The notes: generated from the sequence alone by a model not told the origin. A DNA stretch of 64,000 nt from Flavobacterium subsaxonicum WB 4.1-42 = DSM 21790 (GCF_000422725.1 NZ_KE383909.1:351230-415229); one strand, 5' to 3'; positions 26,678 to 36,754 are shown, counted from the stretch's first letter. Made by a program: numbers and translations.

Positions 26678-29600
26678 ATGAATTATTTTTTATTCTGCAA
26701 AGGTAGGGTGGGGCTTTGGTATACGCTTGTTTTAGCGGTATACCTTTGTTCCTGTTCTGCTATTGCAAGCGAAGCGCCACCCCTGTTTTTGCAACAGCAA
26801 AAAATAACTGGTGTAATTACCGATGCTCTCGGTCCATTACAAGGGGTGAATATTATTGTAAAGGGTACCACCGTTAGAAGCACTTCCGATGAGCTGGGCA
26901 GGTACAATATTAATGCTGCAACAGGAGATATCCTCGTTTTTTCCTTTATGGGTTTCAAAACAATAGAAATCGGCATAGGACAGCAAACTATTGTTAGTGT
27001 CCTTTTAATTGAAGATACTATGCAACTTGAAGAAGTGGTGGTCAACGCCGGATACTATTCAGTGAAGCAAAAGGAAAGTACCGGCAGCATAGCCCGGATT
27101 ACATCTAAAGATATAGAGAAACAGCCTGTTACTAACTTTTTAGCGACGATGCAGGGAAGGATGGCCGGCGTGGCAGTTACACAATCTACAGGTATAGCCG
27201 GAGGGAGCTTCGATATTAAAATCAGGGGAATAAACAGCCTGCGCAGTGATGGTAATAATCCCTTATACATAATAGACGGGGTACCCTATACCGCAGATGC
27301 AATTGGGCAGGGCTTTACAAACACGGTTATGCAGTCTCCGACAAGCCCCTTAAACAATATTAATCCTGCTGATATTGAAAGCCTGGAAGTGCTGAAAGAT
27401 GCGGATGCCACTGCTATTTATGGTTCACGTGGGGCGAATGGCGTTGTACTGATAACCACAAAAAAGGGAAAAGCAGGCAAGACAAAGTTTACTGTCAGTT
27501 TCGCCCATGGCCTTGCGTCAGTGACTAGGTTTATGGATATGATGAATACGCAGCAATACCTAAAAATGCGCCGTCAGGCTTTCGTTAATGACGGGATCAC
27601 TGAATATCCAGCATATGAATATGATATCAACGGCACGTGGGAGCAGAACCGTAACACCAATTGGCAGAAAGTGCTTTTTGGGGGTACTGCCGAGGTTACG
27701 AGCCTTCAATCCTCATTATCCGGAGGAAACCAACAGACACAATTTTCCTTAAGCGGTAATTTTGGAAAGGAGACAACGGTATTTCCAGGTGATTTCAGGT
27801 ATCTTAAAGGGAATGTTCGAGCCGGCCTTAACCACGAGTCCTTGGATCAGAAGTTTAAAGTCGGTTTCTCTGCGGGCTATACAATACAAGACAACAATCA
27901 GCCTTCTACCGACATCACGACACAGGCACTAAGCCTCGCGCCAAATGCCCCAAATCTTTATGATGCTACAGGTAACCTTAATTGGGAAAATAATACTTTT
28001 GAAAATCCCTTGCGTTTGCTCAGCGGCAAATCATTTAGCAAGACCTACGATTTGGTATCAAGCGCAAATTTTTCATACGAGATAGCAAACCGGCTGATAC
28101 TAAAAACAAGCCTGGGGTATACGGACCTCAACCATACGGAAAGTAGTTCGCAGCCCTCTACGATTTTTAACCCGGCCTATGAACTTGGACCGGAAAGTTC
28201 ACAAATTTTTGTTGGGACAACTTCCCGAAAATCCTGGATTGTCGAACCGCAGTTAAATTACGGCTTTGACACCGGGAAATTACAGGTTGAGGCGTTGGTC
28301 GGCAGCACATTCCAAAGTCAGCGCAATGAGCAACTGGGCTTACAGGCCTCGGGTTTCACGAGTAACAGCTTAATTTATAATTTGGCTGCCGCCTCGAACA
28401 TTTACGTTATTAACAACGATATTTCACAGTATCGTTACCAGGCTTTTTACGGGCGTCTTAACCTCAATTGGGACAAGCGCTATATCATTAATATTACAGG
28501 AAGGCGTGATGGTTCCAGCCGCTTTGGTCCGGGCAGGCAGTTTGCATGGTTTGGTGCCGTTGGGGGAGCATGGTTATTTTCAAATGAAAATTTTTTGAAA
28601 GAAAACAGCTTTTTAAGTTTTGGAAAAATTCGGGCTAGTTACGGGACAACGGGCAGTGACCAGATCGGTAACTACCAATTTTTGGATACCTATACAACAG
28701 CCGGAACGAATTACCAGGGTGTCATCGGTTTGCAGCCTACGCGGCTTTTTAACCCATTATTTGGATGGGAGCGTAGTAAGAAACTGGAGGTCGCGTTAGA
28801 AGCCGGATTTTGCAAGGACCGCATCTTTGTCACAGCCGCTTGGTATAAAAACCGCTCGTCAAATCAACTTGCAGGGATTCCGCTTCCAGGCACTACAGGT
28901 TTTCAAACCCTGCAGGCCAATATGGATGCAACAGTTGAAAACAGGGGCGTGGAAGTTACCTTACGTACAATAAATATAACATCCGATCATTTTAACTGGA
29001 CAACCAGTATCAATTTCAGCAAATCAAAAAATGAGCTGGTATCATTTCCGGGTATAGAAACCTCAACCTATGCTAATTTATTGGCAGTTGGCGCACCACT
29101 TAACATAAAAAAGGTATACCACTATACGGGTATAGACAGTCAGGCCGGGACTTATACTTTTCAGGATGTTAATAACGATGGGCTCTATAATGCCGCAGAT
29201 CGTAAAACTATTGTAGACCTGAACCCGAAATTTTACGGTGGAATTCAAAACCAGCTGAAATATGGCAATGTGGAACTCGACTTCTTATTTCAATTCGTAA
29301 AACAACGCAATTATAATACAGCGGCTTTTGGCCCCTTGCCGGGAACAATGAGAAATGTTGCCAGCCCGAATGTAAGCAGCTGGACAAGTCCGGAAAATAC
29401 CGGTGCATATCAGCTATACACCAGTGGGGCGAACAGCGCAGCAGCGATCGCGTACGGGCGTTATATTGCGAGTGACGCAGTGATAACTGATGCCTCATAT
29501 GTAAGGCTTAAAAACATAGGTTTATCGTGGGACATTCCCCAAAAGTATATTCCTAAGATACATTGCAAAATCTATTTTCAGGGCCAGAACCTGATAATCT

Positions 29601-29695
29601 TTACAAAATTCAAGGGTGCCGATCCTGAATTCAGCGCAACCGGTGCGTTGCCTCCCTTAAAGGTCTTAACCACCGGAATCCAGTTAACCTTTTAA
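26678..29695 (+). CDS. SusC/RagA-family TonB-dependent outer-membrane transporter
   Basis: A 1005-residue outer-membrane receptor. It starts with a signal peptide (about residues 1-30), then a carboxypeptidase-D-like domain (ITGVITDALGPLQGVNIIVK onwards), a TonB-box-like LEEVVVNAGY segment, a plug domain with IRGINSL and PLYIIDGVPY, and the SusC signature NPADIESLEVLKDADATAIY. The rest is a 22-strand beta barrel ending in ITSIQLTF-like aromatic residues (GIQLTF). It imports a ligand captured by its SusD partner, encoded 11 bp downstream, with energy from TonB. The substrate may be peptide rather than glycan, given the S9 peptidase gene that follows. Confidence 0.95.
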   Translation: MNYFLFCKGRVGLWYTLVLAVYLCSCSAIASEAPPLFLQQQKITGVITDALGPLQGVNIIVKGTTVRSTSDELGRYNINAATGDILVFSFMGFKTIEIGIGQQTIVSVLLIEDTMQLEEVVVNAGYYSVKQKESTGSIARITSKDIEKQPVTNFLATMQGRMAGVAVTQSTGIAGGSFDIKIRGINSLRSDGNNPLYIIDGVPYTADAIGQGFTNTVMQSPTSPLNNINPADIESLEVLKDADATAIYGSRGANGVVLITTKKGKAGKTKFTVSFAHGLASVTRFMDMMNTQQYLKMRRQAFVNDGITEYPAYEYDINGTWEQNRNTNWQKVLFGGTAEVTSLQSSLSGGNQQTQFSLSGNFGKETTVFPGDFRYLKGNVRAGLNHESLDQKFKVGFSAGYTIQDNNQPSTDITTQALSLAPNAPNLYDATGNLNWENNTFENPLRLLSGKSFSKTYDLVSSANFSYEIANRLILKTSLGYTDLNHTESSSQPSTIFNPAYELGPESSQIFVGTTSRKSWIVEPQLNYGFDTGKLQVEALVGSTFQSQRNEQLGLQASGFTSNSLIYNLAAASNIYVINNDISQYRYQAFYGRLNLNWDKRYIINITGRRDGSSRFGPGRQFAWFGAVGGAWLFSNENFLKENSFLSFGKIRASYGTTGSDQIGNYQFLDTYTTAGTNYQGVIGLQPTRLFNPLFGWERSKKLEVALEAGFCKDRIFVTAAWYKNRSSNQLAGIPLPGTTGFQTLQANMDATVENRGVEVTLRTINITSDHFNWTTSINFSKSKNELVSFPGIETSTYANLLAVGAPLNIKKVYHYTGIDSQAGTYTFQDVNNDGLYNAADRKTIVDLNPKFYGGIQNQLKYGNVELDFLFQFVKQRNYNTAAFGPLPGTMRNVASPNVSSWTSPENTGAYQLYTSGANSAAAIAYGRYIASDAVITDASYVRLKNIGLSWDIPQKYIPKIHCKIYFQGQNLIIFTKFKGADPEFSATGALPPLKVLTTGIQLTF

Positions 29696-29705
29696 TCAAT
29701 TTATT

Positions 29706-31088
29706 ATGAAAAATATAGCATCATTCAAGATTTTCATCTTGCTTCCCTTTATAATGCTTTTATCCTGTAGCGATTTTGTGGAAGTCGACCTTCCCACATC
29801 TCAATTAACAACAGGGATTGTATTTGAAAGCGAATCTACAGCAAACGCGGCCATGACAGACGTATATTCTAAAATCAGGGATACAGGTCTTCTTACAGGA
29901 ACTGCGAGCGGTATGTCGTGCCAGCTAGGTAATTATGCCGATGAATTAATTTACTATGGGCCGGCAGGATTATCCACTGAAAACTTTTATAGGAACACCC
30001 TGTTGGTAGATGATCCTACCATTCTTGAATGGTGGAATAGTTCGTATAACCAAATCTATGCAGTTAATGCAATATTGGAAGGTGTTGAAAATTCCAGTTC
30101 ATTAACCGGCGATTTTAAAACCCGGTTAAGTGGGGAATCCCTTTTCTTAAGAGCGCTACTTCATTTTTATCTCTTGCAGGTTTATGGCGATATACCCTAT
30201 ATTACAACAACGGATTACCTGACTAACAGCAATGTCTCACGTACTTCGGTGGATCAGGTATATCAAAATATTGAAGAGGATCTGTTGCTGGCTGTAGAAT
30301 ATTTGCCCCAGGCCTATAATGATGGCAACCGAACAAGGCCAAACCGTTTTGCCGCTATGGCATTGATGGCACGTGTCTACCTCTATCAGGGGAAATGGGC
30401 AGAGGCCTCCGAAGCAGCTTCAGCAGTGTTGAACCAGACGCAGGTATACAGTATTGAGAGTGATTTGGCTAATGTCTTCAAAATTGAAAGCAGCGAAACA
30501 ATTTGGCAACTGGACAGTGCATTGCCGGGAGAAAATGCTTCAGAGGCGACGACGTTCATTATCATACAAGGGCCACCCCCATTAACGGCACTAAGTGAAC
30601 AATTTATGGCTTCCTTTGAAAATGGCGATTTGCGAAAAGAAATCTGGACCAAGGAAATTACAGATGGTAACTCCATCTGGTATTATCCCAATAAATACAC
30701 CACGTTTGAAAATACAGGAAGCAGCATCCAATTTTCAGTAATGCTGCGGCTGTCTGAACAATATCTGATCAGGTCCGAAGCCCGTGCACACCAGGGAGAT
30801 ATAATCGGGGCAAGGGAAGACCTGAATATAATTAGAAATACTGCGCAGCTCCCTGCTAATACCGGGTCAACTGCCGATGGGCTCCTCGCCGCCATTGCCC
30901 ATGAGCGAAGGGTAGAGTTTTTTACGGAACACGGCCACCGCTTCTTTGACCTTAAGCGGACAAACTCTTTAGACAGTACCCTAGGGAATTTTAAACTAGG
31001 CTGGAGCATTACGGACAGGCTGCTGCCCATTCCGGAACGCGAATTACTGGTTAATCCGAACCTTAACCCTCAAAATCCGGGATACTGA
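29706..31088 (+). CDS. SusD/RagB-family nutrient-binding lipoprotein
   Basis: A 460-residue surface lipoprotein with signal peptide and lipobox LLSC (Cys21 or so, followed by SDFVEVDLP). SusD-type features are ESTANAAMTDVY near the N-terminus, ALLHFYLLQVYGDIPY, TPR-like helices with ALMARVYLYQGKWAEAS, and the C-terminal RRVEFFTEHGHRFFDLKR. It forms the lid of the SusC channel and binds the substrate outside the cell. Its TGA stop overlaps the ATG of the peptidase gene, so the three genes form one operon. Confidence 0.95.
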   Translation: MKNIASFKIFILLPFIMLLSCSDFVEVDLPTSQLTTGIVFESESTANAAMTDVYSKIRDTGLLTGTASGMSCQLGNYADELIYYGPAGLSTENFYRNTLLVDDPTILEWWNSSYNQIYAVNAILEGVENSSSLTGDFKTRLSGESLFLRALLHFYLLQVYGDIPYITTTDYLTNSNVSRTSVDQVYQNIEEDLLLAVEYLPQAYNDGNRTRPNRFAAMALMARVYLYQGKWAEASEAASAVLNQTQVYSIESDLANVFKIESSETIWQLDSALPGENASEATTFIIIQGPPPLTALSEQFMASFENGDLRKEIWTKEITDGNSIWYYPNKYTTFENTGSSIQFSVMLRLSEQYLIRSEARAHQGDIIGAREDLNIIRNTAQLPANTGSTADGLLAAIAHERRVEFFTEHGHRFFDLKRTNSLDSTLGNFKLGWSITDRLLPIPERELLVNPNLNPQNPGY

Positions 31089-33724
31089 TGATACGCTATG
31101 ACCTGAAAATAGAACAAAGGCTATTTTTTATTTCTTTTTTACTTTTTGCAACCTGTTCTTTATGGGGGCAGGTACGGCAAAAAAAAATAGTGAAGGAAGA
31201 AGTTTACCATCTATGGCACAGCCTTAGCCTTGATAACATTTCTGAAAACGGAAATTGGGTGTCCTATAAAGTGCATTATGATGGCGGGAAGGATACGCTG
31301 TTTCTAAAGAATACTAAAAATAAGACATGCTATAATTTCCCTCAGGCTCACTACGGTACTTTCTGTGGGAAAAATTATTTCGGATGCCTCGCCGGGGGTG
31401 TGTTTTACCTTACAAATTTAAATACTGGGGCGATTGTGGCTACTAAGGAGGTACTATCGTATACTTTCTCAGGAGATACAAAATATGTACTATTGGTAAC
31501 TCAAAGCGGTAATACGCAAAATCTGGTGATTAGTGATCTGAAAGGTAACAGGCTTTATAGCATCGGAAATATCAAATATTGGTTGATGGACCCTACGGGT
31601 AAATCAGTTTCTTATGTTTGGGAAAACGATGGCAACTACCAAATTTCGATCATAAAATTAGAGAAAAATCACTGGCGCATTCAGGTTGCGAAAGGTTCCA
31701 GCCCCTATAATAATATGGCCTGGCAAACTAATGGCGAAGGAATAAGCTTTACGCAGTATCCCAGTGGTACTGCATCTGGAGGCGGCGCCGTTTATTATTA
31801 TAATGTAAAAGGTGCAAAACTCTATGCGATGGTTCCTGATGATGTTCCTGGTTTTCCAAAAGAGTATGCTGTTGCCAACACCAATGAGACACAGTTATTG
31901 GTGTCAGACAATGGTCAGCGAATATTCTTTGGGATAAAAAACACTAAAGTCCCTTTAAAGAAAGATACTCAGGATGTACAGGTATGGAATGTAGCTGACA
32001 GGATAATTTACCCAGCTTTTTCACAGACACAACTACCTACAGGCCGGGAAGAATTGGCGGTATGGTTTCCTATGGAAAACAGGATATGCCAGATCACGGA
32101 TGAAGCCTTACCAAGTACTGGAATAACGGCTGACTTTAAATATGCTGTCAGTTGCGACCCTTACAAGTATGAACCCCAATTTCAGGCATATGCTCCTCGG
32201 GACTACCAGGTTATTAATCTGGAAAGCGGTAGTAAAAAACATTTACTCACTGCTTATCCGGGTGCTGAAGGGGGACTGTCTTTTTCCCCGGGCGGAAAAT
32301 TTATGTTATACCCTAAGGCGTCAAATTGGTATCTCTATGATTTTAAAAATAATAAACATTGGAACATCAGTAAAAAAGTAAATGCTGTATTTTTTAAAAC
32401 CGATCCTACCTTTCTGGATCAGGCAGTCCCTTATGGAAGTCCTGGATGGGATCAGGAAGATAACTATGTATTGTTGTATGATGAATTTGATATTTGGAAA
32501 ATAGCTACCGCAGATGGAACAGCTATACGGCTTACAAAAGGTAGGGAGAAGAACCAAGCTTTTAGAATTTCTCCCGTATCAGCAAAGCGTAGGGAAGTAC
32601 GCTATTATAACAATGTTGTCAAGGCAGTATATGATAGTGATGATGGTATTTTGTTAGAATCAAAAGGGCAAAATTATAGTTCTGGATATTATGTACTAAA
32701 AGAGAACACATTGGTTAAAATCATTGATGAGGATAAAAGGATAACTAATGGAAAGTTTTCTCAGGACAATAGTACAATGATGTTTACTACTGAAGATTAT
32801 GATGAACCAGCCTTATTATGGGTTGCAAAACTATCAAAATCGCACAGCACTTTTTTTAAGGTGTATCAGTCTAATGTACACCAGCAAAACTTCTATTGGG
32901 GAAGATCAAGCTTAATTAAGTACACAGGTTTTAACGGGAAAGCTTTGTCGGGTATACTATTTTATCCGGCTGACTACACTCCATCTAAAAGCTATCCGAT
33001 GATTGTTCACATTTATGAGAAGCAAAGTAATTCGTTACACATGTATAGGAATCCCGGGTTTACAAATGAGGAAGGTTTCAATATTAGTAACCTCACTTCA
33101 ATGGGATATTTAGTCCTGCTTCCCGATATCGAATATGAAATGGGTAAGCCGGGGGAATCAGCGAAGGCTTGCGTGCTGGCTGCGGTACAAAAAGTGGTCA
33201 GCATGGGAGTTGCACAAGAGAATAATATCGGAATTATCGGCCATTCTTTTGGCGGCTTTGAAACTAATTACATCATTACACAGTCCAATATATTTAAAAC
33301 GGCTGTTGCAGGCGGGGCAATTAATGATTTGACAAGTTGGTATTTAAGTTTATCAATATCAAAGAGCCAATTGCAGTTTTGGAGATTTGAATCACCGGGC
33401 AACATGCGGATGGGAAAATCACTATTTAATGATCGGCAGTTATTTTTTGCGAATTCACCTATCCTCCAGGCGAATAAAATTCAAACACCTTTGCTGAGCT
33501 GGTCAGGTACGGAGGATATTACAGTGCAGGCAACTCAAAGTATAGAAATGTTTTTGGCGATGAAAAGGCTTAACAAAAACCATATACTTTTATTATATCC
33601 GGGAGAGGATCATAGCATACTTAATGAATCCAACAAATTTGACCTTGCAAAAAAGATAGAATCCTGGTTTGGGTATTATCTGAAAAGTGAACCATTACCT
33701 AATTGGATGGAAATAAATAACTAA
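31088..33724 (+). CDS. Secreted S9-family prolyl oligopeptidase
   Basis: An 878-residue peptidase with an N-terminal signal peptide (about 1-28, ending SLWGQ), a beta-propeller-like region (about 40-620) and a C-terminal alpha/beta-hydrolase domain. The catalytic triad is visible: Ser720 in GHSFGGF, Asp810 in SGTEDIT and His842 in GEDHS. Such enzymes cut short peptides in the periplasm or at the surface. Translational coupling with the SusD gene suggests that the imported substrate is a peptide, which this enzyme then trims. A hairpin follows the stop at once. Confidence 0.92.
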   Translation: MIRYDLKIEQRLFFISFLLFATCSLWGQVRQKKIVKEEVYHLWHSLSLDNISENGNWVSYKVHYDGGKDTLFLKNTKNKTCYNFPQAHYGTFCGKNYFGCLAGGVFYLTNLNTGAIVATKEVLSYTFSGDTKYVLLVTQSGNTQNLVISDLKGNRLYSIGNIKYWLMDPTGKSVSYVWENDGNYQISIIKLEKNHWRIQVAKGSSPYNNMAWQTNGEGISFTQYPSGTASGGGAVYYYNVKGAKLYAMVPDDVPGFPKEYAVANTNETQLLVSDNGQRIFFGIKNTKVPLKKDTQDVQVWNVADRIIYPAFSQTQLPTGREELAVWFPMENRICQITDEALPSTGITADFKYAVSCDPYKYEPQFQAYAPRDYQVINLESGSKKHLLTAYPGAEGGLSFSPGGKFMLYPKASNWYLYDFKNNKHWNISKKVNAVFFKTDPTFLDQAVPYGSPGWDQEDNYVLLYDEFDIWKIATADGTAIRLTKGREKNQAFRISPVSAKRREVRYYNNVVKAVYDSDDGILLESKGQNYSSGYYVLKENTLVKIIDEDKRITNGKFSQDNSTMMFTTEDYDEPALLWVAKLSKSHSTFFKVYQSNVHQQNFYWGRSSLIKYTGFNGKALSGILFYPADYTPSKSYPMIVHIYEKQSNSLHMYRNPGFTNEEGFNISNLTSMGYLVLLPDIEYEMGKPGESAKACVLAAVQKVVSMGVAQENNIGIIGHSFGGFETNYIITQSNIFKTAVAGGAINDLTSWYLSLSISKSQLQFWRFESPGNMRMGKSLFNDRQLFFANSPILQANKIQTPLLSWSGTEDITVQATQSIEMFLAMKRLNKNHILLLYPGEDHSILNESNKFDLAKKIESWFGYYLKSEPLPNWMEINN

Positions 33725-33753
33725 AAAAACAATGCAGCCTAAAGGCTGCATTG
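33722..33753 (-). terminator. Hairpin terminator between convergent peptidase and DUF6520-like genes
   Basis: A perfect inverted repeat with 11-bp arms (33730-33740 and 33743-33753) and a 2-nt loop. On the minus strand it is followed by seven T (complement of 33723-33729), so it terminates the leftward DUF6520-like transcript; it may also slow plus-strand transcription of the peptidase operon. Confidence 0.85.
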
Positions 33754-33766
33754 CATTTAAAACCTG

Positions 33767-34045
33767 CTACTCAGGTTGTCGTAATACGAATGCACAATCA
33801 GTGCTGCCAGCGCCTTTTCTATAAAGTTGCTGAGCACCGGGAATTGCATTTACTGTACAGACCGCACCGGGGGCAAGTGAACACATCGTAGATGAAATAC
33901 AGGGCTGCGTTGCTGACAGGTGATACCATCCTGTTTCATTTACTAATGCAGATTTCTGGCTCTTAGCCTGCGATTCGACGGCTCCGGCAGAAGCCAGTGC
34001 AATGACTGCCATTGGCAGGATCATTTTAAAAATGCTTGTTTTCAT
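33767..34045 (-). CDS. Small secreted Cys-containing protein, DUF6520-like
   Basis: A 92-residue precursor with an N-terminal signal peptide (about 1-26, FKMILPMAVIALASAGAVES) and a mature part of about 65 residues with four cysteines (QPC, TMC, AVC, DC). I associate this type with the DUF6520 family, which is found next to MauE/DoxX-type membrane proteins and SusC/SusD pairs in Flavobacteriia. The upstream MauE-type protein, 90 bp ahead on the same strand, could help to form its disulfides. The function of the mature peptide is unknown; a secreted signal, toxin-like peptide or transporter substrate are all possible. Confidence 0.7.
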   Translation of the reverse strand: MKTSIFKMILPMAVIALASAGAVESQAKSQKSALVNETGWYHLSATQPCISSTMCSLAPGAVCTVNAIPGAQQLYRKGAGSTDCAFVLRQPE

Positions 34046-34135
34046 AAAAATAAAAATTAAAGTTGGTGATCTACTCTGTTCCAGGTTTTCGATCTAACCC
34101 CTGTTTCCATCGATTGGTTACTTTTTATGGAAGTA

Positions 34136-35632
34136 TTATTTGTAGTTGTGAGTAATCTCAGGGCTTAATTTATATGCCACCAAAGCATTGCCCACTAAAG
34201 CATAGAGTGTATTGCCCTCAACACGAAAAGATCTCAGTTTTTCGTTACCCTCAGAGTAGATATAAAAACTACATTTATAGCTGCCGTTTGTTAGGTCATA
34301 AACATCTATTATACTTGCGTCTTTCCACATATCTTCGGGCTCAAACCTTCCCATAATTAAAGAATTGATGAAAAGGAGATTGTGATAGACGGTTGAACTT
34401 TTATTGACGACCAGTGGTGGAGCTGACATTTTCTGCTGGTTACGGTTTACGATTTTAGCTATCTTAATTTGTGCCTTGCTAATGGTATCAATTGTGTTGC
34501 CTCTTGAAATCAATTGCAGGTTTTTGTCGGTAGAAAAGAATTGGTTTCTGTAGCGGTATATATAGACAATCCGATTTGAAGTAACATCAAAATGCAACAT
34601 CCCATCAGAATCAAATATTCCATCATTCTGTTTTTGTAATAAACTATCATTGTGTACGAAACTTTCAGGTCGAATAGTATATTTTCCCAGATTGCTTGTC
34701 AAAGTAGAAGTCTTTAACCCACGAAATACAATAGTATTGGAATCAAGTGGTTCGGCACTTGAGATAAAAGTATCGCCTCTGAATTTTAATTGTGCTTTCC
34801 AGTTGTCAGTTGTACCAATATAAATACAGGAAACCGAACCGTCATAGACTATAAAATCTTTAGATAAGATACTTATTTGAACCGATTGAAATGGAAGATC
34901 TTGGCGGTCTAAAGTAATCTGGTATGATTTTGTTTTTTTTAAATCACGATCAAATTCGATCACCTTAAGAGGAGTAGTATAATTACCTAAATATATTTCG
35001 GCATCTGAAGTTCCGGCAAAATAAAACGAATTGTATTTTAAGTCAATTTGCTGGTCTTTCTCTGCAGCCATTCTTGGAAATACTCTGATAAAAGAATTAT
35101 GATACTGAAGCATCTGCTTTGAAGATGCATAAAGACCAATTACCAATCCTGATGATAGTGCAATACATAGTAAAATTCGAGCGGTTAAGTTTTTAATTTT
35201 AAATTTTTTATCATCAAGTGAAGACAGGGTAATTGCTATTCCGGCTATAATCACAAAAAAAATATTAAACCACAAATGCTGTTTCCAATCCATTTTTTCC
35301 AATATACCGCCGCAGGAGCAAGGAATCGAAGAGCTATAATTCAGGATAATAAATATATAAGCCGAAAACATTGTCATTAAGCTGAAGGAGGCATATAGAC
35401 CTGATAATTTAAACCTTGGAATAACCAGAGTTGTTACTATTAATAATTCAAGAGATGGAACTACAATGGAAACAAAACCCGCGAACGCGGCAAGTAATGG
35501 TGATTGCCCAAGTTGTACCTGAAAATTTTCAAAATCCAACAGCTTGCTAACAGCAGCATAAGTGAATAAAATTATATAGAGGTAACAGACAATCTGGATG
35601 ATATATTCTCTATAAGGCGGAGCTATTTTCAT
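34136..35632 (-). CDS. MauE/DoxX-type redox membrane protein with C-terminal propeller-like domain
   Basis: A 498-residue protein. Residues 1-165 contain four to five transmembrane helices of the MauE/DoxX type, with a redox-active-looking CSCGG motif (Cys105 and Cys107) between helices. After a further hydrophobic segment (about 150-168) comes a 310-residue extracytoplasmic domain of short beta repeats, probably a propeller. MauE-like proteins take part in disulfide or quinone-linked redox maturation. Co-orientation with the small Cys-containing secreted protein suggests that this is its oxidation or maturation partner. The domain pairing is typical of Bacteroidota, where DoxX-like proteins often carry extra domains. 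Confidence 0.78.
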   Translation of the reverse strand: MKIAPPYREYIIQIVCYLYIILFTYAAVSKLLDFENFQVQLGQSPLLAAFAGFVSIVVPSLELLIVTTLVIPRFKLSGLYASFSLMTMFSAYIFIILNYSSSIPCSCGGILEKMDWKQHLWFNIFFVIIAGIAITLSSLDDKKFKIKNLTARILLCIALSSGLVIGLYASSKQMLQYHNSFIRVFPRMAAEKDQQIDLKYNSFYFAGTSDAEIYLGNYTTPLKVIEFDRDLKKTKSYQITLDRQDLPFQSVQISILSKDFIVYDGSVSCIYIGTTDNWKAQLKFRGDTFISSAEPLDSNTIVFRGLKTSTLTSNLGKYTIRPESFVHNDSLLQKQNDGIFDSDGMLHFDVTSNRIVYIYRYRNQFFSTDKNLQLISRGNTIDTISKAQIKIAKIVNRNQQKMSAPPLVVNKSSTVYHNLLFINSLIMGRFEPEDMWKDASIIDVYDLTNGSYKCSFYIYSEGNEKLRSFRVEGNTLYALVGNALVAYKLSPEITHNYK

Positions 35633-35771
35633 TGCCGTAATTTTAAGATTGTTATTCCGTTCGGTTAAGCCAAATTAGGTGTAATAATTAAAATAAAGCG
35701 TATCAAAAAACGGCTAAAATGTTTTAAAATCAGGCTATTATATATGTTTTGTTATCTAGTGGAGTAATAAT

Positions 35772-35802
35772 AAAAAGGGACATGATATCACACATCCCTT
35801 TT
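35772..35802 (-). terminator. Terminator of the 35816-36109 gene
   Basis: An inverted repeat with 8-bp arms of the type AAAAGGGA / TCCCTTTT around 35773-35802. On the minus strand it ends in a T-rich run, 14 bp after the stop of the upstream gene. Confidence 0.65.
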
Positions 35803-35815
35803 ACTGCATTACCTC

Positions 35816-36109
35816 TTATTTCTTATCCTTCGCTGAAAGCGAACTGAGCTTTTCGCTGAGTTCAACCAGCCCTGCTTTTTCCAGAAAATCATAAGCCAAA
35901 TCCTTTAACTCCTTAATGGTTTCTTCCGGTGCATTAGAGAAAAGATTGGAGTCCTTGTCCTCCGGATCAGTAGATAACCCACGTTTGATAACGTGGTTTA
36001 AAAGGAACACATTTTTACGCGAGATCTTCAGGTCGATCTTCACTACGTCGTTCATGCCAGGGACACTCAAAAGGGTGTCGAAAACCATAGCTTCTTCATT
36101 TGTTGTCAT
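35816..36109 (-). CDS. Small hypothetical protein near the mobilisation region
   Basis: A 97-residue acidic, helical protein without membrane segment. It includes VVKIDLKISRKNVFLLNHVI and an Asp/Glu-rich middle (DPEDKDSN). The family is not recognised. It is a monocistronic gene with its own terminator, on the opposite strand to the mob genes. The start at 36109 is the only good ATG and is followed by a plausible coding stretch in ICE-like composition. Confidence 0.6.
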   Translation of the reverse strand: MTTNEEAMVFDTLLSVPGMNDVVKIDLKISRKNVFLLNHVIKRGLSTDPEDKDSNLFSNAPEETIKELKDLAYDFLEKAGLVELSEKLSSLSAKDKK

Positions 36110-36754
36110 AACATTTAATGGTTTGAATTAATACTAAGTAAAACACAAAAGTAAAAAGCGTTTTCCAGAATTTCATGGTCGAAATTTAGCCATGATTGTT
36201 AGTGAGTTAGACCTTGATTACCTTCGTCATTAGTATAAGGCTTAGGATGTGGTAATGGACTTTTTTACTGATGATGAACCAACAAAACCCTTCCCTGAAA
36301 CGGGAAGGCATTTATCGGTTTTCAAAGTTCATATAGGGATTGAAAAAGCACACCTCCCAATCGTTGCATAAAGGCATCTGCGATGTTGCTAAATTAAAAA
36401 ATGGAGATTATAAATGCACGGTGTGCACTTTCATTGAAAGCTAAAAAGTGACTGCCTGCAGTTGGGCTTTTCTAAGATGGTAATTAGGAAAAGTATCCAT
36501 TACGGATTTCCTCATTTTTTGGATGGACCAGTAGGGTTTAGATTTTGATTCTCATTGGAGTACGAAAAGCCTTTGAAATTATAGCTGTTAAAAGGTCTTA
36601 AGGACATTCAAAGGGCAAGGGAGATTGCAACGTTCCTGCAATCGGCCAGATGTCCGTTTGTATCACAAACGAATCTGGCTGCCCGGTCACTCGGAACTCG
36701 TTGGGCAGTGACACTGAAAAGAAAGAAGTGTTGGAGAAATGAAAATGAAAGAAG
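36110..36754. other. Non-coding region with candidate oriT hairpins
   Basis: These 645 bp ahead of the mob genes hold no supported gene, but three inverted repeats cluster at 36623-36712. The first has 7-bp arms (36623-36629 and 36637-36643). The second is a two-tier stem: 36645-36651 with 36673-36679, and inside it 36655-36661 with 36665-36671. The third has 6-bp arms (36686-36691 and 36707-36712). Clusters of hairpins directly upstream of relaxosome and relaxase genes are characteristic of transfer origins in Bacteroidota elements. The nick site itself cannot be read from the sequence. Confidence 0.5.
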
